Part shown: piece after piece, positions 1 through 6,046 of the stretch
Position numbering within the stretch: the first letter of the stretch is position 1
How the letters are laid out: each line of letters starts with the position of its first letter
Source: an uncultured beta proteobacterium
GTDB lineage: Bacteria > Pseudomonadota > Gammaproteobacteria > Burkholderiales > Burkholderiaceae
Length of the DNA: 6,046 bases
Assembly (NCBI GenBank): GCA_903930665.1
Contig: CAIYZI010000026.1
Span: 1-6,046, forward strand
Direction: 5' to 3'
Made by a program: the position numbers and the translations under genes
The notes under the pieces: model-generated
Told to the model about the DNA's origin: nothing
The model's database searches: none
Seen by the model: the letters and a program-made list of their open reading frames with translations, nothing else

Positions 1-989
1 ATCAACATCGACTCGCCCTCAACATAATTAAAGCTAATGTTCAGATTATGGGGAACACGATGCTCCATATCCCCATTCACATAGACTTCTTCGATATCTT
101 TAAGACCTGCCAATAGACGATCACGCAAGGCGCGAATTCGCTTATTTTCATCGTCCATTTCAACCCGAGCGATGCGGAAGGCTTCACCCATGCCGACGAT
201 TTGATGAACTGCCAAAGTACCAGAACGCATACCTCGCTCATGACCGCCACCATGAATTTGGGCCTCAATACGAATACGGGGCTTACGACGTACGAACAAT
301 GCGCCAATACCTTTTGGACCATAGCTCTTATGTGCAGAGAAACTCATCAAGTCAACCTTGATCTTCTCCAAATCTATTTCAACCTTACCAGTAGCTTGCG
401 CTGCATCCACATGAAAAATTACACCCCGGGATCTACACAAATCTCCAATACGAGAAATATCTTGCACCACGCCAATCTCATTATTGACATACATCACCGA
501 TGCCAAAATAGTCCCTGGCTTCATTGCCGCCTCTAGTTGAGCAAAGTCAATTAATCCATTTGGCAATACATCAAGATAGGTAACTTCATAACCTTCACGC
601 TCAAGTTCACGACAGGTATCTAAAGTTGCCTTATGTTCGGTTTTAACGGTAATGATGTGATTACCACGGTCTTTATAAAAATGGGCCGCGCCCTTTAGAG
701 CCAAATTAATACTTTCAGTAGCACCGCTAGTGAATACAATTTCTCTTGGGTCGGCATGCACCAATTGAGCAACTTCTGAACGCGCCCATTCAACAGCCTC
801 TTCCGCAGCCCAGCCATAAGCGTGACTTCGCGATGCTGCATTGCCAAATTGCTCGCGCAAGTAAGGCAACATCTTGTCCACCACACGAGGATCTATCGGC
901 GTGGTTGCCGAGTAATCCATGTACACCGGAAAGTGCTTAGGGCTAAACATAGGAACCGGTTCTTGCGAGGTAACTTGAGGTGCATTCAT
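1..989 (-). CDS. iscS: Cysteine desulfurase IscS (partial, C-terminus beyond left edge)
   Basis: IscS is a PLP-dependent fold-type I enzyme that takes sulfur from L-cysteine and passes it as persulfide to IscU and other acceptors in the cytoplasm. The frame is open from the ATG at 989 to the window edge and gives 329 residues. Visible motifs are the N-terminal DYSATTP (D25 onward), FTSGATES, TEHKA with the PLP-stacking His at H119, VNNEIG, HVDAAQ, SFSAHKSYGPKG with the Schiff-base lysine K221 (K206 in E. coli), HGGGHERGMRSGT and NYVEGES at the cut end. By alignment from memory, the catalytic cysteine (C328 in E. coli) would be near residue 343, about 14 residues past the edge, so it cannot be checked here. 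The protein starts about 17 residues before the E. coli start. The ATGs at M14 and M24 are alternatives, and no start has a clear Shine-Dalgarno. It lies 41 bp after iscR on the same strand, as in isc operons. Confidence 0.96.
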   Translation of the reverse strand, partial: MNAPQVTSQEPVPMFSPKHFPVYMDYSATTPIDPRVVDKMLPYLREQFGNAASRSHAYGWAAEEAVEWARSEVAQLVHADPREIVFTSGATESINLALKGAAHFYKDRGNHIITVKTEHKATLDTCRELEREGYEVTYLDVLPNGLIDFAQLEAAMKPGTILASVMYVNNEIGVVQDISRIGDLCRSRGVIFHVDAAQATGKVEIDLEKIKVDLMSFSAHKSYGPKGIGALFVRRKPRIRIEAQIHGGGHERGMRSGTLAVHQIVGMGEAFRIARVEMDDENKRIRALRDRLLAGLKDIEEVYVNGDMEHRVPHNLNISFNYVEGESML

Positions 990-1015
990 GATTTGCTTAT
1001 TAATGTACTTTGCTG

Positions 1016-1037
1016 AGTTAGGCTGATTAGTTAGGCT
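1016..1037. repeat. 9-bp direct repeat in the iscR-iscS gap
   Basis: AGTTAGGCT occurs at 1016-1024 and again at 1029-1037 on the plus strand, a 13-bp period. One copy overlaps the iscR stop codon (TAA at 1033-1031) and the other lies in the intergenic spacer upstream of iscS. The copies are exact. No function is recognised; it may be a small local duplication. Confidence 0.6.
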
Positions 1038-1609
1038 TTAGCAATTTGCTCGGCCAGGTTAAATACGGAGTTCACGAGATGGCGCTTTGGCGCTATCTCC
1101 TTCTTCACAGGAATTGTAGGCATTGGCTTTTCAGCTTTAACACCTTCAACTTTGATCTTTTTATGGCGCATGTCATGAAGCAAAATGCCACGCCCCTCTT
1201 GTTGTTGCACTAAGTCGCGTAATGAAACAGAGCTCAGATACTCAACCATCTTGAAATTCAGGTTGGACCAAAGATCATGCGTCATACAGCGACCATTGTT
1301 TTCTTCGTCACTGTGACAGTTGCCTCTACCGCCACATTGGGTGGCATCAAGAGGCTCATCCACGGCGAGGATTACGTCAGCCACGCTAATCTCTTCGGAT
1401 TTGCGCGCCAAGGTGTAACCGCCACCTGGCCCTCGCGTACTTTCAACAATATGGTCACGGCGTAATTTGCCGAACAATTGTTCCAAGTAGGAAAGGGAAA
1501 TTTTTTGTCTTTGACTTATTGCGGCCAAAGCTACAGGCCCTTGCGTTTCACGCAGGGCTAAATCGATCATTGCAGTTACAGCAAAACGGCCTTTGGTTGT
1601 AAGTCTCAT
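1031..1609 (-). CDS. iscR: Fe-S cluster regulator IscR (Rrf2 family)
   Basis: IscR is a [2Fe-2S]-sensing transcription factor that represses the isc operon when clusters are plentiful. The 192-residue product begins MRLTTKGRFAVTAM, the typical IscR/Rrf2 start, followed by a winged helix-turn-helix (about residues 1-80). Residues matching the E. coli DNA-contact positions are present: S40, E43 and R59. The cluster ligands are C92, C98, C108 and H111 (C92, C98, C104, H107 in E. coli), so all four are kept. The second and third cysteines are nine residues apart instead of five. After the dimerisation helix (about 115-135) there is a lysine-rich tail, making the protein about 30 residues longer than the 162-residue E. 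coli form. The start is supported by an AAGGTG ribosome binding site. It is the first gene of the isc operon on the minus strand, upstream of iscS, and a candidate operator lies in its own leader. Confidence 0.96.
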   Translation of the reverse strand: MRLTTKGRFAVTAMIDLALRETQGPVALAAISQRQKISLSYLEQLFGKLRRDHIVESTRGPGGGYTLARKSEEISVADVILAVDEPLDATQCGGRGNCHSDEENNGRCMTHDLWSNLNFKMVEYLSSVSLRDLVQQQEGRGILLHDMRHKKIKVEGVKAEKPMPTIPVKKEIAPKRHLVNSVFNLAEQIAKA

Positions 1610-1613
1610 ATGT

Positions 1614-1619
1614 CACCTT
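1614..1619 (-). promoter_or_regulatory. Ribosome binding site of iscR
   Basis: AAGGTG on the minus strand lies four bases before the ATG at 1609. It fixes the start and agrees with the conserved MRLTTKGRFA N-terminus of the family. Confidence 0.75.
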
Positions 1620-1653
1620 GGTAATGGATTGTTATGGACAGCTAACAGTCAGG

Positions 1654-1684
1654 CGGGTAATACCCGACCATTCCGCTCAACTTT
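1654..1684. promoter_or_regulatory. Candidate IscR operator (type 1-like) with adjoining palindrome
   Basis: Positions 1660-1684 match the published E. coli type 1 IscR consensus (ATASYYGACTRWWWYAGTCRRSTAT) at 20 of 25 positions by hand count. The best-kept half is ATACCCGAC (1660-1668). The other half, TCAACTTT, is weaker. The left end overlaps a perfect 13-bp palindrome, CGGGTAATACCCG (1654-1666). The site lies 45-75 bp upstream of the iscR start, where an autoregulatory operator would be expected. No convincing -35/-10 pair was identified around it. The site call is inference from consensus matching. Confidence 0.5.
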
Positions 1685-1740
1685 ACCATATACCCCACTA
1701 ATCTGCTCGGGAATTATCCCAAAAGTCCCAAGGATTGAGA

Positions 1741-3894
1741 CTACACACCATCTTGAGATCTGGCGCCAAAGGCCATTTCTTTGACTTTTGTCAGGCGATC
1801 CCGGGTTGCGGCAGCCTTTTCAAACTCCAAATTCTTAGCTTCGGCATTCATCTGCCTCTCCAAACGCTTAATTTCGCCCGCCAGCTCTTTTTCACCCATA
1901 TCCTCATAGCGAGCCCGCTCCTGCTCTACTAGCATCTCTGAGCGCTTCTCTTTGACGTCATAAACCCCATCAATAATGTCCTTAATGCGCTTTTGAACCC
2001 CTCTGGGCTCAATACCATTGGCTTTATTGAAAGCAATTTGCTTCGTTCTACGTCGCTCAGTCTCACCCATGGCACGTCGCATCGAATCAGTAATGCGATC
2101 CGCATACAAAATGGCTTTACCTCGGACATTTCGAGCAGCACGGCCAATTGTCTGAATCAAGCTACGCTCAGATCGCAAGAAGCCTTCTTTGTCGGCATCT
2201 AAAATTGCCACCAATGAAACCTCTGGAATATCCAGGCCTTCACGCAATAAATTAATTCCCACCAATACATCAAATACACCTAAGCGAAGATCCCGTAAAA
2301 TTTCCACGCGCTCAACAGTATCAATATCAGAGTGAACATAGCGAACCTTCACCCCATGATCAGATAAATAATCGGTCAGCTGTTCAGCCATACGTTTAGT
2401 CAACACCGTTACCAAAACACGCTCATTTACTTTGACGCGGTCATGAATCTGACTCAATAAATCATCAACCTGTGTGCTTGCTGGCAACACTTCAATTTCT
2501 GGATCAACCAATCCCGTTGGTCTAGCGACTTGCTCAACCACTTGACCTGTGTGTGTATTTTCGTAATCTGCTGGAGTTGCAGAAACAAAAATAGTTTGCC
2601 GCATTTTGGTTTCAAATTCAGTAAATTTCAATGGGCGATTATCCATTGCTGAAGGCAGGCGAAAACCAAATTCCACTAACGTATGTTTACGAGATTTATC
2701 TCCGTTGTACATCGCATTGAGCTGTCCAATGAGGACATGGCTTTCATCTAAAAACATCAATGCATCATTTGGCAAGTAATCCACCAGGGTTGGCGGAGCC
2801 TCGCCCGGCATGGCTCCAGAGAGATGACGAGAGTAATTCTCAATGCCCTTACAAAAACCAAGTTCGTTTAGCATTTCCAAATCAAATCGAGTGCGCTGCT
2901 CTAAACGCTGAGCCTCAACTAATTTGCCATCTTTGACGAATTCATCCAAACGATTACGCAGTTCAATCTTGATGGTTTCAATAGCCTTTAGAACCGTATC
3001 ACGTGGAGTAACGTAATGTGAACTTGGATAAACCGTAAAACGCGGAATCTTTTGACGAATGCGTCCCGTCAAGGGATCAAAAAACTGCAAGCTTTCAATC
3101 TCATCATCAAACAATTCAACACGAACAGCTAACTCATTGTGTTCTGCCGGAAAGATATCAATCGTATCTCCGCGCACACGAAATACACCGCGCTTGAAAT
3201 CGGTTTCATTGCGGTCATATTGAATTGCAATTAAGCGAATCAAAATATCACGTTGACTCATCTTGTCACCAGGACGCAATGTCATCACCATACTGTGATA
3301 ATCGCCCGGGTTACCAATACCGTAAATTGCCGAAACAGTGGCAACAATAATGACGTCGCGTCTCTCTAGCAAACTCTTGGTTGCAGACAAGCGCATTTGC
3401 TCAATATGTTCATTGATTGAAGAATCCTTCTCAATAAACAAATCCCGCTGAGGAACATAAGCTTCTGGTTGGTAGTAATCGTAATAACTGACGAAATACT
3501 CAACTGCATTTTTCGGAAAAAATTCCCGAAATTCACTATAAAGCTGAGCTGCCAAGGTCTTATTGGGGGCAAAAATGATAGCGGGACGACCAGTCCTGGC
3601 AATCACATTGGCCATCGTGAAGGTCTTACCTGAGCCAGTCACGCCCAATAAGGTCTGAAAGGTCAAGCCATCCTCAATCCCAGCTACCAAAGTGTCTATT
3701 GCAGCTGGCTGATCCCCTGCAGGAGGGAAAGGCTGATAAAGATGGTACGGAGAGTCAGGGAAATTGACAAACTTAGCCGGATCAAGCTCGTGACCAACCT
3801 CACCCAGCGGGTCAGCTACAGGAGTTTTCTTACTTTCTACAACTTGTAAATTTGGGGAAGTTTTAGGCAACTTAGGGGGCATCTCAGCTATCAT
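1741..3894 (-). CDS. uvrB: Excinuclease ABC subunit B (UvrB)
   Basis: UvrB is the DNA-damage verification helicase of nucleotide excision repair. It is loaded by UvrA and then recruits UvrC for incision. The 717-residue product carries every hallmark of the family: Walker A GVTGSGKT (84-91, K90), the damage-probing beta-hairpin region YYDYYQPEAYVP (137-148, with Y137, Y138, Y140 and Y141), Walker B DESH (383-386), VSATP (438-441), HSDIDTVER (521-529), GINLLREGLDIPEVS (546-560), QTIGRAARN (581-589) and a C-terminal UVR motif (NLEFEKAAATRDRL, about 688-701) that binds UvrC. Numbering is shifted by +45 from E. coli, reflecting an N-terminal extension of low conservation. Start choice is uncertain: ATG at 3894 is the longest form, ATG at 3882 (M5) is possible, and neither has a strong Shine-Dalgarno. 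It is followed by iscR in the same direction after 131 bp, but the functions are unrelated. No full LexA box is visible upstream. Confidence 0.98.
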   Translation of the reverse strand: MIAEMPPKLPKTSPNLQVVESKKTPVADPLGEVGHELDPAKFVNFPDSPYHLYQPFPPAGDQPAAIDTLVAGIEDGLTFQTLLGVTGSGKTFTMANVIARTGRPAIIFAPNKTLAAQLYSEFREFFPKNAVEYFVSYYDYYQPEAYVPQRDLFIEKDSSINEHIEQMRLSATKSLLERRDVIIVATVSAIYGIGNPGDYHSMVMTLRPGDKMSQRDILIRLIAIQYDRNETDFKRGVFRVRGDTIDIFPAEHNELAVRVELFDDEIESLQFFDPLTGRIRQKIPRFTVYPSSHYVTPRDTVLKAIETIKIELRNRLDEFVKDGKLVEAQRLEQRTRFDLEMLNELGFCKGIENYSRHLSGAMPGEAPPTLVDYLPNDALMFLDESHVLIGQLNAMYNGDKSRKHTLVEFGFRLPSAMDNRPLKFTEFETKMRQTIFVSATPADYENTHTGQVVEQVARPTGLVDPEIEVLPASTQVDDLLSQIHDRVKVNERVLVTVLTKRMAEQLTDYLSDHGVKVRYVHSDIDTVERVEILRDLRLGVFDVLVGINLLREGLDIPEVSLVAILDADKEGFLRSERSLIQTIGRAARNVRGKAILYADRITDSMRRAMGETERRRTKQIAFNKANGIEPRGVQKRIKDIIDGVYDVKEKRSEMLVEQERARYEDMGEKELAGEIKRLERQMNAEAKNLEFEKAAATRDRLTKVKEMAFGARSQDGV

Positions 3895-3895
3895 T

Positions 3896-3917
3896 TCACA
3901 TGTGAGATTTCTTCACA
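3896..3917. repeat. Cluster of TCACA/TGTGA half-sites at the uvrB start
   Basis: TCACATGTGA (3896-3905) is a perfect 10-bp palindrome directly upstream of the uvrB ATG. Its TGTGA arm (3901-3905) is also inverted against TCACA at 3913-3917 with a 7-base spacer. In uvrB mRNA this second pair could form a 5-bp hairpin just ahead of the start codon. The element could be a protein-binding site, an mRNA structure or chance. The spacer differs from the 6-base spacer of a CRP site. Confidence 0.45.
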
Positions 3918-3923
3918 GCGATT

Positions 3924-3931
3924 TTTATATA
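3924..3931 (-). promoter_or_regulatory. Possible -10 element for uvrB
   Basis: The minus strand reads TATATAAA here, containing TATAAA (five of six to TATAAT), about 30 bases upstream of the uvrB ATG. That would give a 5' leader of roughly 20-25 bases. No good -35 hexamer stands 16-18 bases further upstream, where the DNA is simply A-rich, so support is weak. Confidence 0.25.
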
Positions 3932-3990
3932 AACATTGATTTTGCCGTTTTTATTTGAAAATAGCTCAATCTGGCTCGAAAACAAGCCTA

Positions 3991-4030
3991 TTTACCTAAA
4001 TTTAACTGAATTTAACGTCAATTAACACTC
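3991..4030. repeat. 10-bp phased TTTAAC-like repeats in the divergent intergenic region
   Basis: Four consecutive 10-base units are related: TTTACCTAAA (3991), TTTAACTGAA (4001), TTTAACGTCA (4011) and ATTAACACTC (4021). The first six bases are the conserved part and recur exactly one helical turn apart. They sit 35-74 bp before the aminotransferase start. This could be a regulator's multiple half-sites, a bent AT-rich upstream element or degenerate tandem duplication. The rest of the 170-bp region (3895-4064) shows a C-run at 4047-4052 and no recognisable gene. Confidence 0.4.
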
Positions 4031-4064
4031 AAATACCCTTTAATCACCCCCCAACTGACTCCAA

Positions 4065-5267
4065 ATGACACTCTTCACATCCGTTCAATTAGCCCCTAAA
4101 GACCCTATTTTTGGCCTCACCGAAGCCTATGTCGCCGATCAACGTGCAGACAAGGTCAACTTGGGTGTGGGCGTTTATTACACTGATGAAGGCAAAATCC
4201 CCCTTCTTAAAGCGGTTATTCAGGCAGAAGAAGAGTTGGTGGCCAAGCACTCTCCTCGTGGATACATTCCTATTGAAGGCCCAAATCCATATAACCTCGC
4301 CGTACAGACTCTTCTTTTTGGCGCTGATTCTTCATTGATCAAAGATAGTCGCGTTGTCACAGCAGAATGTATTGGCGGTACTGGCGCTTTACGAGTAGGC
4401 GCTGACTTTATTAAGCGCTTAAATTTGAATGCACCTGCAGCTATTAGCAATCCAACCTGGGAAAACCATCGCGGTATTTTTGAATCTGCTGGTTTTGATG
4501 TGATCGAATATGCCTATTTTGATAGCAAGACCCGTGGAGTTGATTTTGACGGTATGGTGAAATCTTTGGAGTCATTCCCAAAACACACTACAGTTTTGCT
4601 GCATGCTTGCTGCCACAACCCAACTGGCGCGGACATGACTGAAGCTCAATGGCGCCAAGTGATTGATATCTGTAAAACGAAAGAACTCATTCCCTTCTTG
4701 GATATGGCCTATCAAGGTTTTGCCGATGGTATTGAACAAGATGGCGTTGCTGTGCGTTTGTTTGCTCAATCCGGCATGTCTTTCTTTGTTTCAAGCTCAT
4801 TCTCTAAATCATTCTCACTTTATGGTGAACGTGTAGGCGCTTTATCGATTGTCACTCAAAGCAAAGATGAGTCAACACGCGTTATGTCTCAGCTCAAACG
4901 TGTTATTCGCACAAACTACTCCAATCCTCCGACACACGGCGCTGCGATTGCTGCAGCTGTTCTGAATTCACCAGAACTCAGAAAGCTTTGGGAAGATGAA
5001 TTAGCGCAAATGCGCGATCGCATTAAATCTATGCGCGAAGCATTAGTTAGTAAATTGGCTGCCGCTGGCGCAAAACAAGATTTTGCATTCATTAACGCTC
5101 AGCGCGGAATGTTTTCTTACTCAGGGTTAACGCCAGAGCAAGTTGAGCGTTTACAGAAAGAGGATGCCATTTATGCACTTTCTACCGGCCGTATTTGCGT
5201 TGCCGCCCTCAATACCAAGAATATTGATAAGGTAGCTCAAGCAATTGCCCGCGTTTTAGCGTCATAA
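4065..5267 (+). CDS. tyrB: Aromatic amino acid / aspartate aminotransferase (TyrB/AspC family)
   Basis: This is a PLP-dependent class I aminotransferase, 400 residues, exchanging amino groups between aspartate or aromatic amino acids and 2-oxoglutarate. Visible features are KVNLGVGVYY (30-39), GGTGALRVGADF (104-115), the ring-stacking W132, CCHNPTGAD with N185, FLDMAYQGF with D213 and Y216, SSSFSKSFSLYGERVG with the PLP lysine K248 and phosphate-binding R256, IRTNYSNPP with R282 (side-chain carboxylate Arg of the family) and STGRICVA with R376 (alpha-carboxylate Arg). Stretches such as ELIPFLDMAYQGF, QRGMFSYSGL and VAALNTKN look more like TyrB than AspC, as recalled. R282 means aspartate is also a plausible substrate, so exact specificity is open. 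The start is firm because an in-frame TGA lies at 4056-4058 and there is no other nearby start, yet no Shine-Dalgarno precedes it. It is probably the first gene of a unit with phaZ. Confidence 0.93.
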   Translation: MTLFTSVQLAPKDPIFGLTEAYVADQRADKVNLGVGVYYTDEGKIPLLKAVIQAEEELVAKHSPRGYIPIEGPNPYNLAVQTLLFGADSSLIKDSRVVTAECIGGTGALRVGADFIKRLNLNAPAAISNPTWENHRGIFESAGFDVIEYAYFDSKTRGVDFDGMVKSLESFPKHTTVLLHACCHNPTGADMTEAQWRQVIDICKTKELIPFLDMAYQGFADGIEQDGVAVRLFAQSGMSFFVSSSFSKSFSLYGERVGALSIVTQSKDESTRVMSQLKRVIRTNYSNPPTHGAAIAAAVLNSPELRKLWEDELAQMRDRIKSMREALVSKLAAAGAKQDFAFINAQRGMFSYSGLTPEQVERLQKEDAIYALSTGRICVAALNTKNIDKVAQAIARVLAS

Positions 5268-5285
5268 ACGGTTACACTGGTCTTC

Positions 5286-5291
5286 AGGAGG
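5286..5291 (+). promoter_or_regulatory. Strong ribosome binding site of phaZ
   Basis: AGGAGG, a full anti-16S match, lies four bases before the ATG at 5296. It settles the phaZ start and contrasts with the preceding aminotransferase gene, which has no visible Shine-Dalgarno. Confidence 0.85.
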
Positions 5292-5295
5292 CGCC

Positions 5296-6046
5296 ATGCT
5301 ATATCAGTTACATGAATTTCAAAAAGCATTACTTCAGCCGCTGAGCTCATGGGCTCGCGCTGCTTCAGAAGCATTTATCAATACCTCGAATCCAGCTTCA
5401 ATGGTTCCAGGTTCCGAGCGTCTAGCTGCTAGCTATGAACTACTCTATCGCTTAGGCAAGAACTACAAAAAGCCTCAGTTCGGTATTCGCTCTGTTAATG
5501 CTCATGGTCGCGAAGTTGCCATTCATGAAATCACCACTGTAGCTAAGCCTTTCTGTAATTTAATTCGCTTTAAACGCTACTCTGATGACGTTGAAGTCAT
5601 TAAGAAACTTAAAGACGATCCATCAGTATTAGTAGTTGCGCCACTCTCTGGTCACCACTCAACATTGTTACGCGACACCGTTCGTACTCTCTTGCAGGAT
5701 CACAAGGTTTACATCACCGATTGGATTGATGCTCGTATTGTTCCTGCTGAAGCTGGTGAGTTTGGCTTGGATGACTACGTTTATTACGTTCAAGACTTCA
5801 TCCGTTCTATTGGTGCAAAAGATTTACATGTCATTTCCGTTTGCCAGCCAACTGTACCTACTTTGGGCGCAATCTCTTTGATGGCCTCAGCTGGCGAAGC
5901 AACACCCGCATCCATGATCATGATGGGTGGTCCAATTGATGCACGAAAATCTCCAACTGCTGTAAATAACTTAGCTGACCAAAAATCATATGAATGGTTT
6001 GAAAGTCATGTTATTTATAAAGTACCGCCAAGCTATCCAGGCTCTG
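5296..6046 (+). CDS. phaZ: Intracellular polyhydroxybutyrate depolymerase PhaZ (partial, C-terminus beyond right edge)
   Basis: PhaZ hydrolyses stored poly(3-hydroxybutyrate) granules in the cytoplasm, releasing carbon for growth. The frame is open from ATG 5296 to the window end and gives 250 residues of an expected 410-420. It begins MLYQLHEFQ, closely matching the Cupriavidus necator (Ralstonia eutropha) PhaZa1 family as recalled, and has no signal peptide, as expected for the intracellular type. Conserved stretches include PLSGHHSTLLRDTVRTLL (116-133), VYITDWIDAR (138-147) and VISVCQPTVP (179-188). C183 in VCQPT is the nucleophile position known from PhaZa1. The Asp and His of the triad (about 355 and 388 in that enzyme) lie outside the window. 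GGPIDARKSPTAVN (211-224) is also typical. It follows the aminotransferase by 28 bp with no terminator, so co-transcription is likely. Confidence 0.95.
   Translation, partial: MLYQLHEFQKALLQPLSSWARAASEAFINTSNPASMVPGSERLAASYELLYRLGKNYKKPQFGIRSVNAHGREVAIHEITTVAKPFCNLIRFKRYSDDVEVIKKLKDDPSVLVVAPLSGHHSTLLRDTVRTLLQDHKVYITDWIDARIVPAEAGEFGLDDYVYYVQDFIRSIGAKDLHVISVCQPTVPTLGAISLMASAGEATPASMIMMGGPIDARKSPTAVNNLADQKSYEWFESHVIYKVPPSYPGS

Noticed and set aside
201..536. Open frame of 111 codons on the plus strand
   Set aside because: It lies wholly antisense to iscS, whose protein is strongly conserved, and its translation resembles nothing recognisable.
1610..1740. Rho-independent terminator between uvrB and iscR
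   Set aside because: GGGA/TCCC short arms occur near 1710-1730, but the stem is only about four pairs and no T-run follows on the minus strand.
3901..3917. CRP-like site TGTGA...TCACA
   Set aside because: The spacer is seven bases rather than six and the site lies almost on the uvrB start codon, so a standard CRP site is not supported. It is kept only as an inverted repeat.
3903..3918. Possible LexA (SOS) box upstream of uvrB
   Set aside because: Only one half-site (ACAG at 3915-3918) matches CTGT-N8-ACAG; the partner position reads TGAG. No other CTGT/ACAG pair with the right spacing was seen in 3895-4064.
5636..5881. Open frame of 81 codons on the plus strand inside phaZ
   Set aside because: It is an out-of-frame reading of the conserved phaZ core, with no ribosome binding site.
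1..6046. A novel defence, mobile or biosynthetic system
   Set aside because: All long coding space is taken by five recognisable housekeeping genes. There are no transposase, integrase, phage, toxin-antitoxin, CRISPR or tRNA signals, and the intergenic regions are short.

Overview
This window reads as a conserved housekeeping segment of a betaproteobacterial chromosome. The best guess is a Burkholderiales member with fairly low GC, close to Polynucleobacter. That rests on recalled similarity of the translated proteins: UvrB, IscS, IscR and PhaZ all resemble Burkholderia/Cupriavidus-type proteins. The DNA itself looks only mid-40s percent GC by eye (not counted). No database search was possible, so the genus is inference.

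Left part (1-1740, minus strand): the start of an iron-sulfur cluster (isc) operon. iscR, an Rrf2-family [2Fe-2S] repressor, is followed after 41 bp by iscS, a cysteine desulfurase. iscS runs off the left edge before its catalytic cysteine. The rest of the operon (iscU, iscA and so on) would lie outside the window. A candidate IscR operator with a short palindrome sits upstream of iscR, which fits autoregulation.

Middle part (1741-4064): a full-length uvrB (nucleotide excision repair), also on the minus strand. A 170-bp divergent intergenic region follows. It holds a cluster of TCACA/TGTGA half-sites next to the uvrB start, an AT-rich possible -10 element, and a run of 10-bp phased TTTAAC-like repeats.

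Right part (4065-6046, plus strand): a TyrB/AspC-type class I aminotransferase, then after 28 bp and a strong Shine-Dalgarno an intracellular polyhydroxybutyrate depolymerase (phaZ) cut by the right edge. The short gap and absence of a visible terminator suggest these two are co-transcribed.

The genes serve separate core functions: Fe-S assembly, DNA repair, amino-acid metabolism and carbon-storage mobilisation. I see no mobile element, CRISPR, RNA gene, toxin-antitoxin or defence-like cassette, and no evidence of a new system. The points worth a second look are small: a longer spacer in the IscR cluster-ligand loop and a long IscR tail, the putative operator, and the repeat structures in the intergenic regions.
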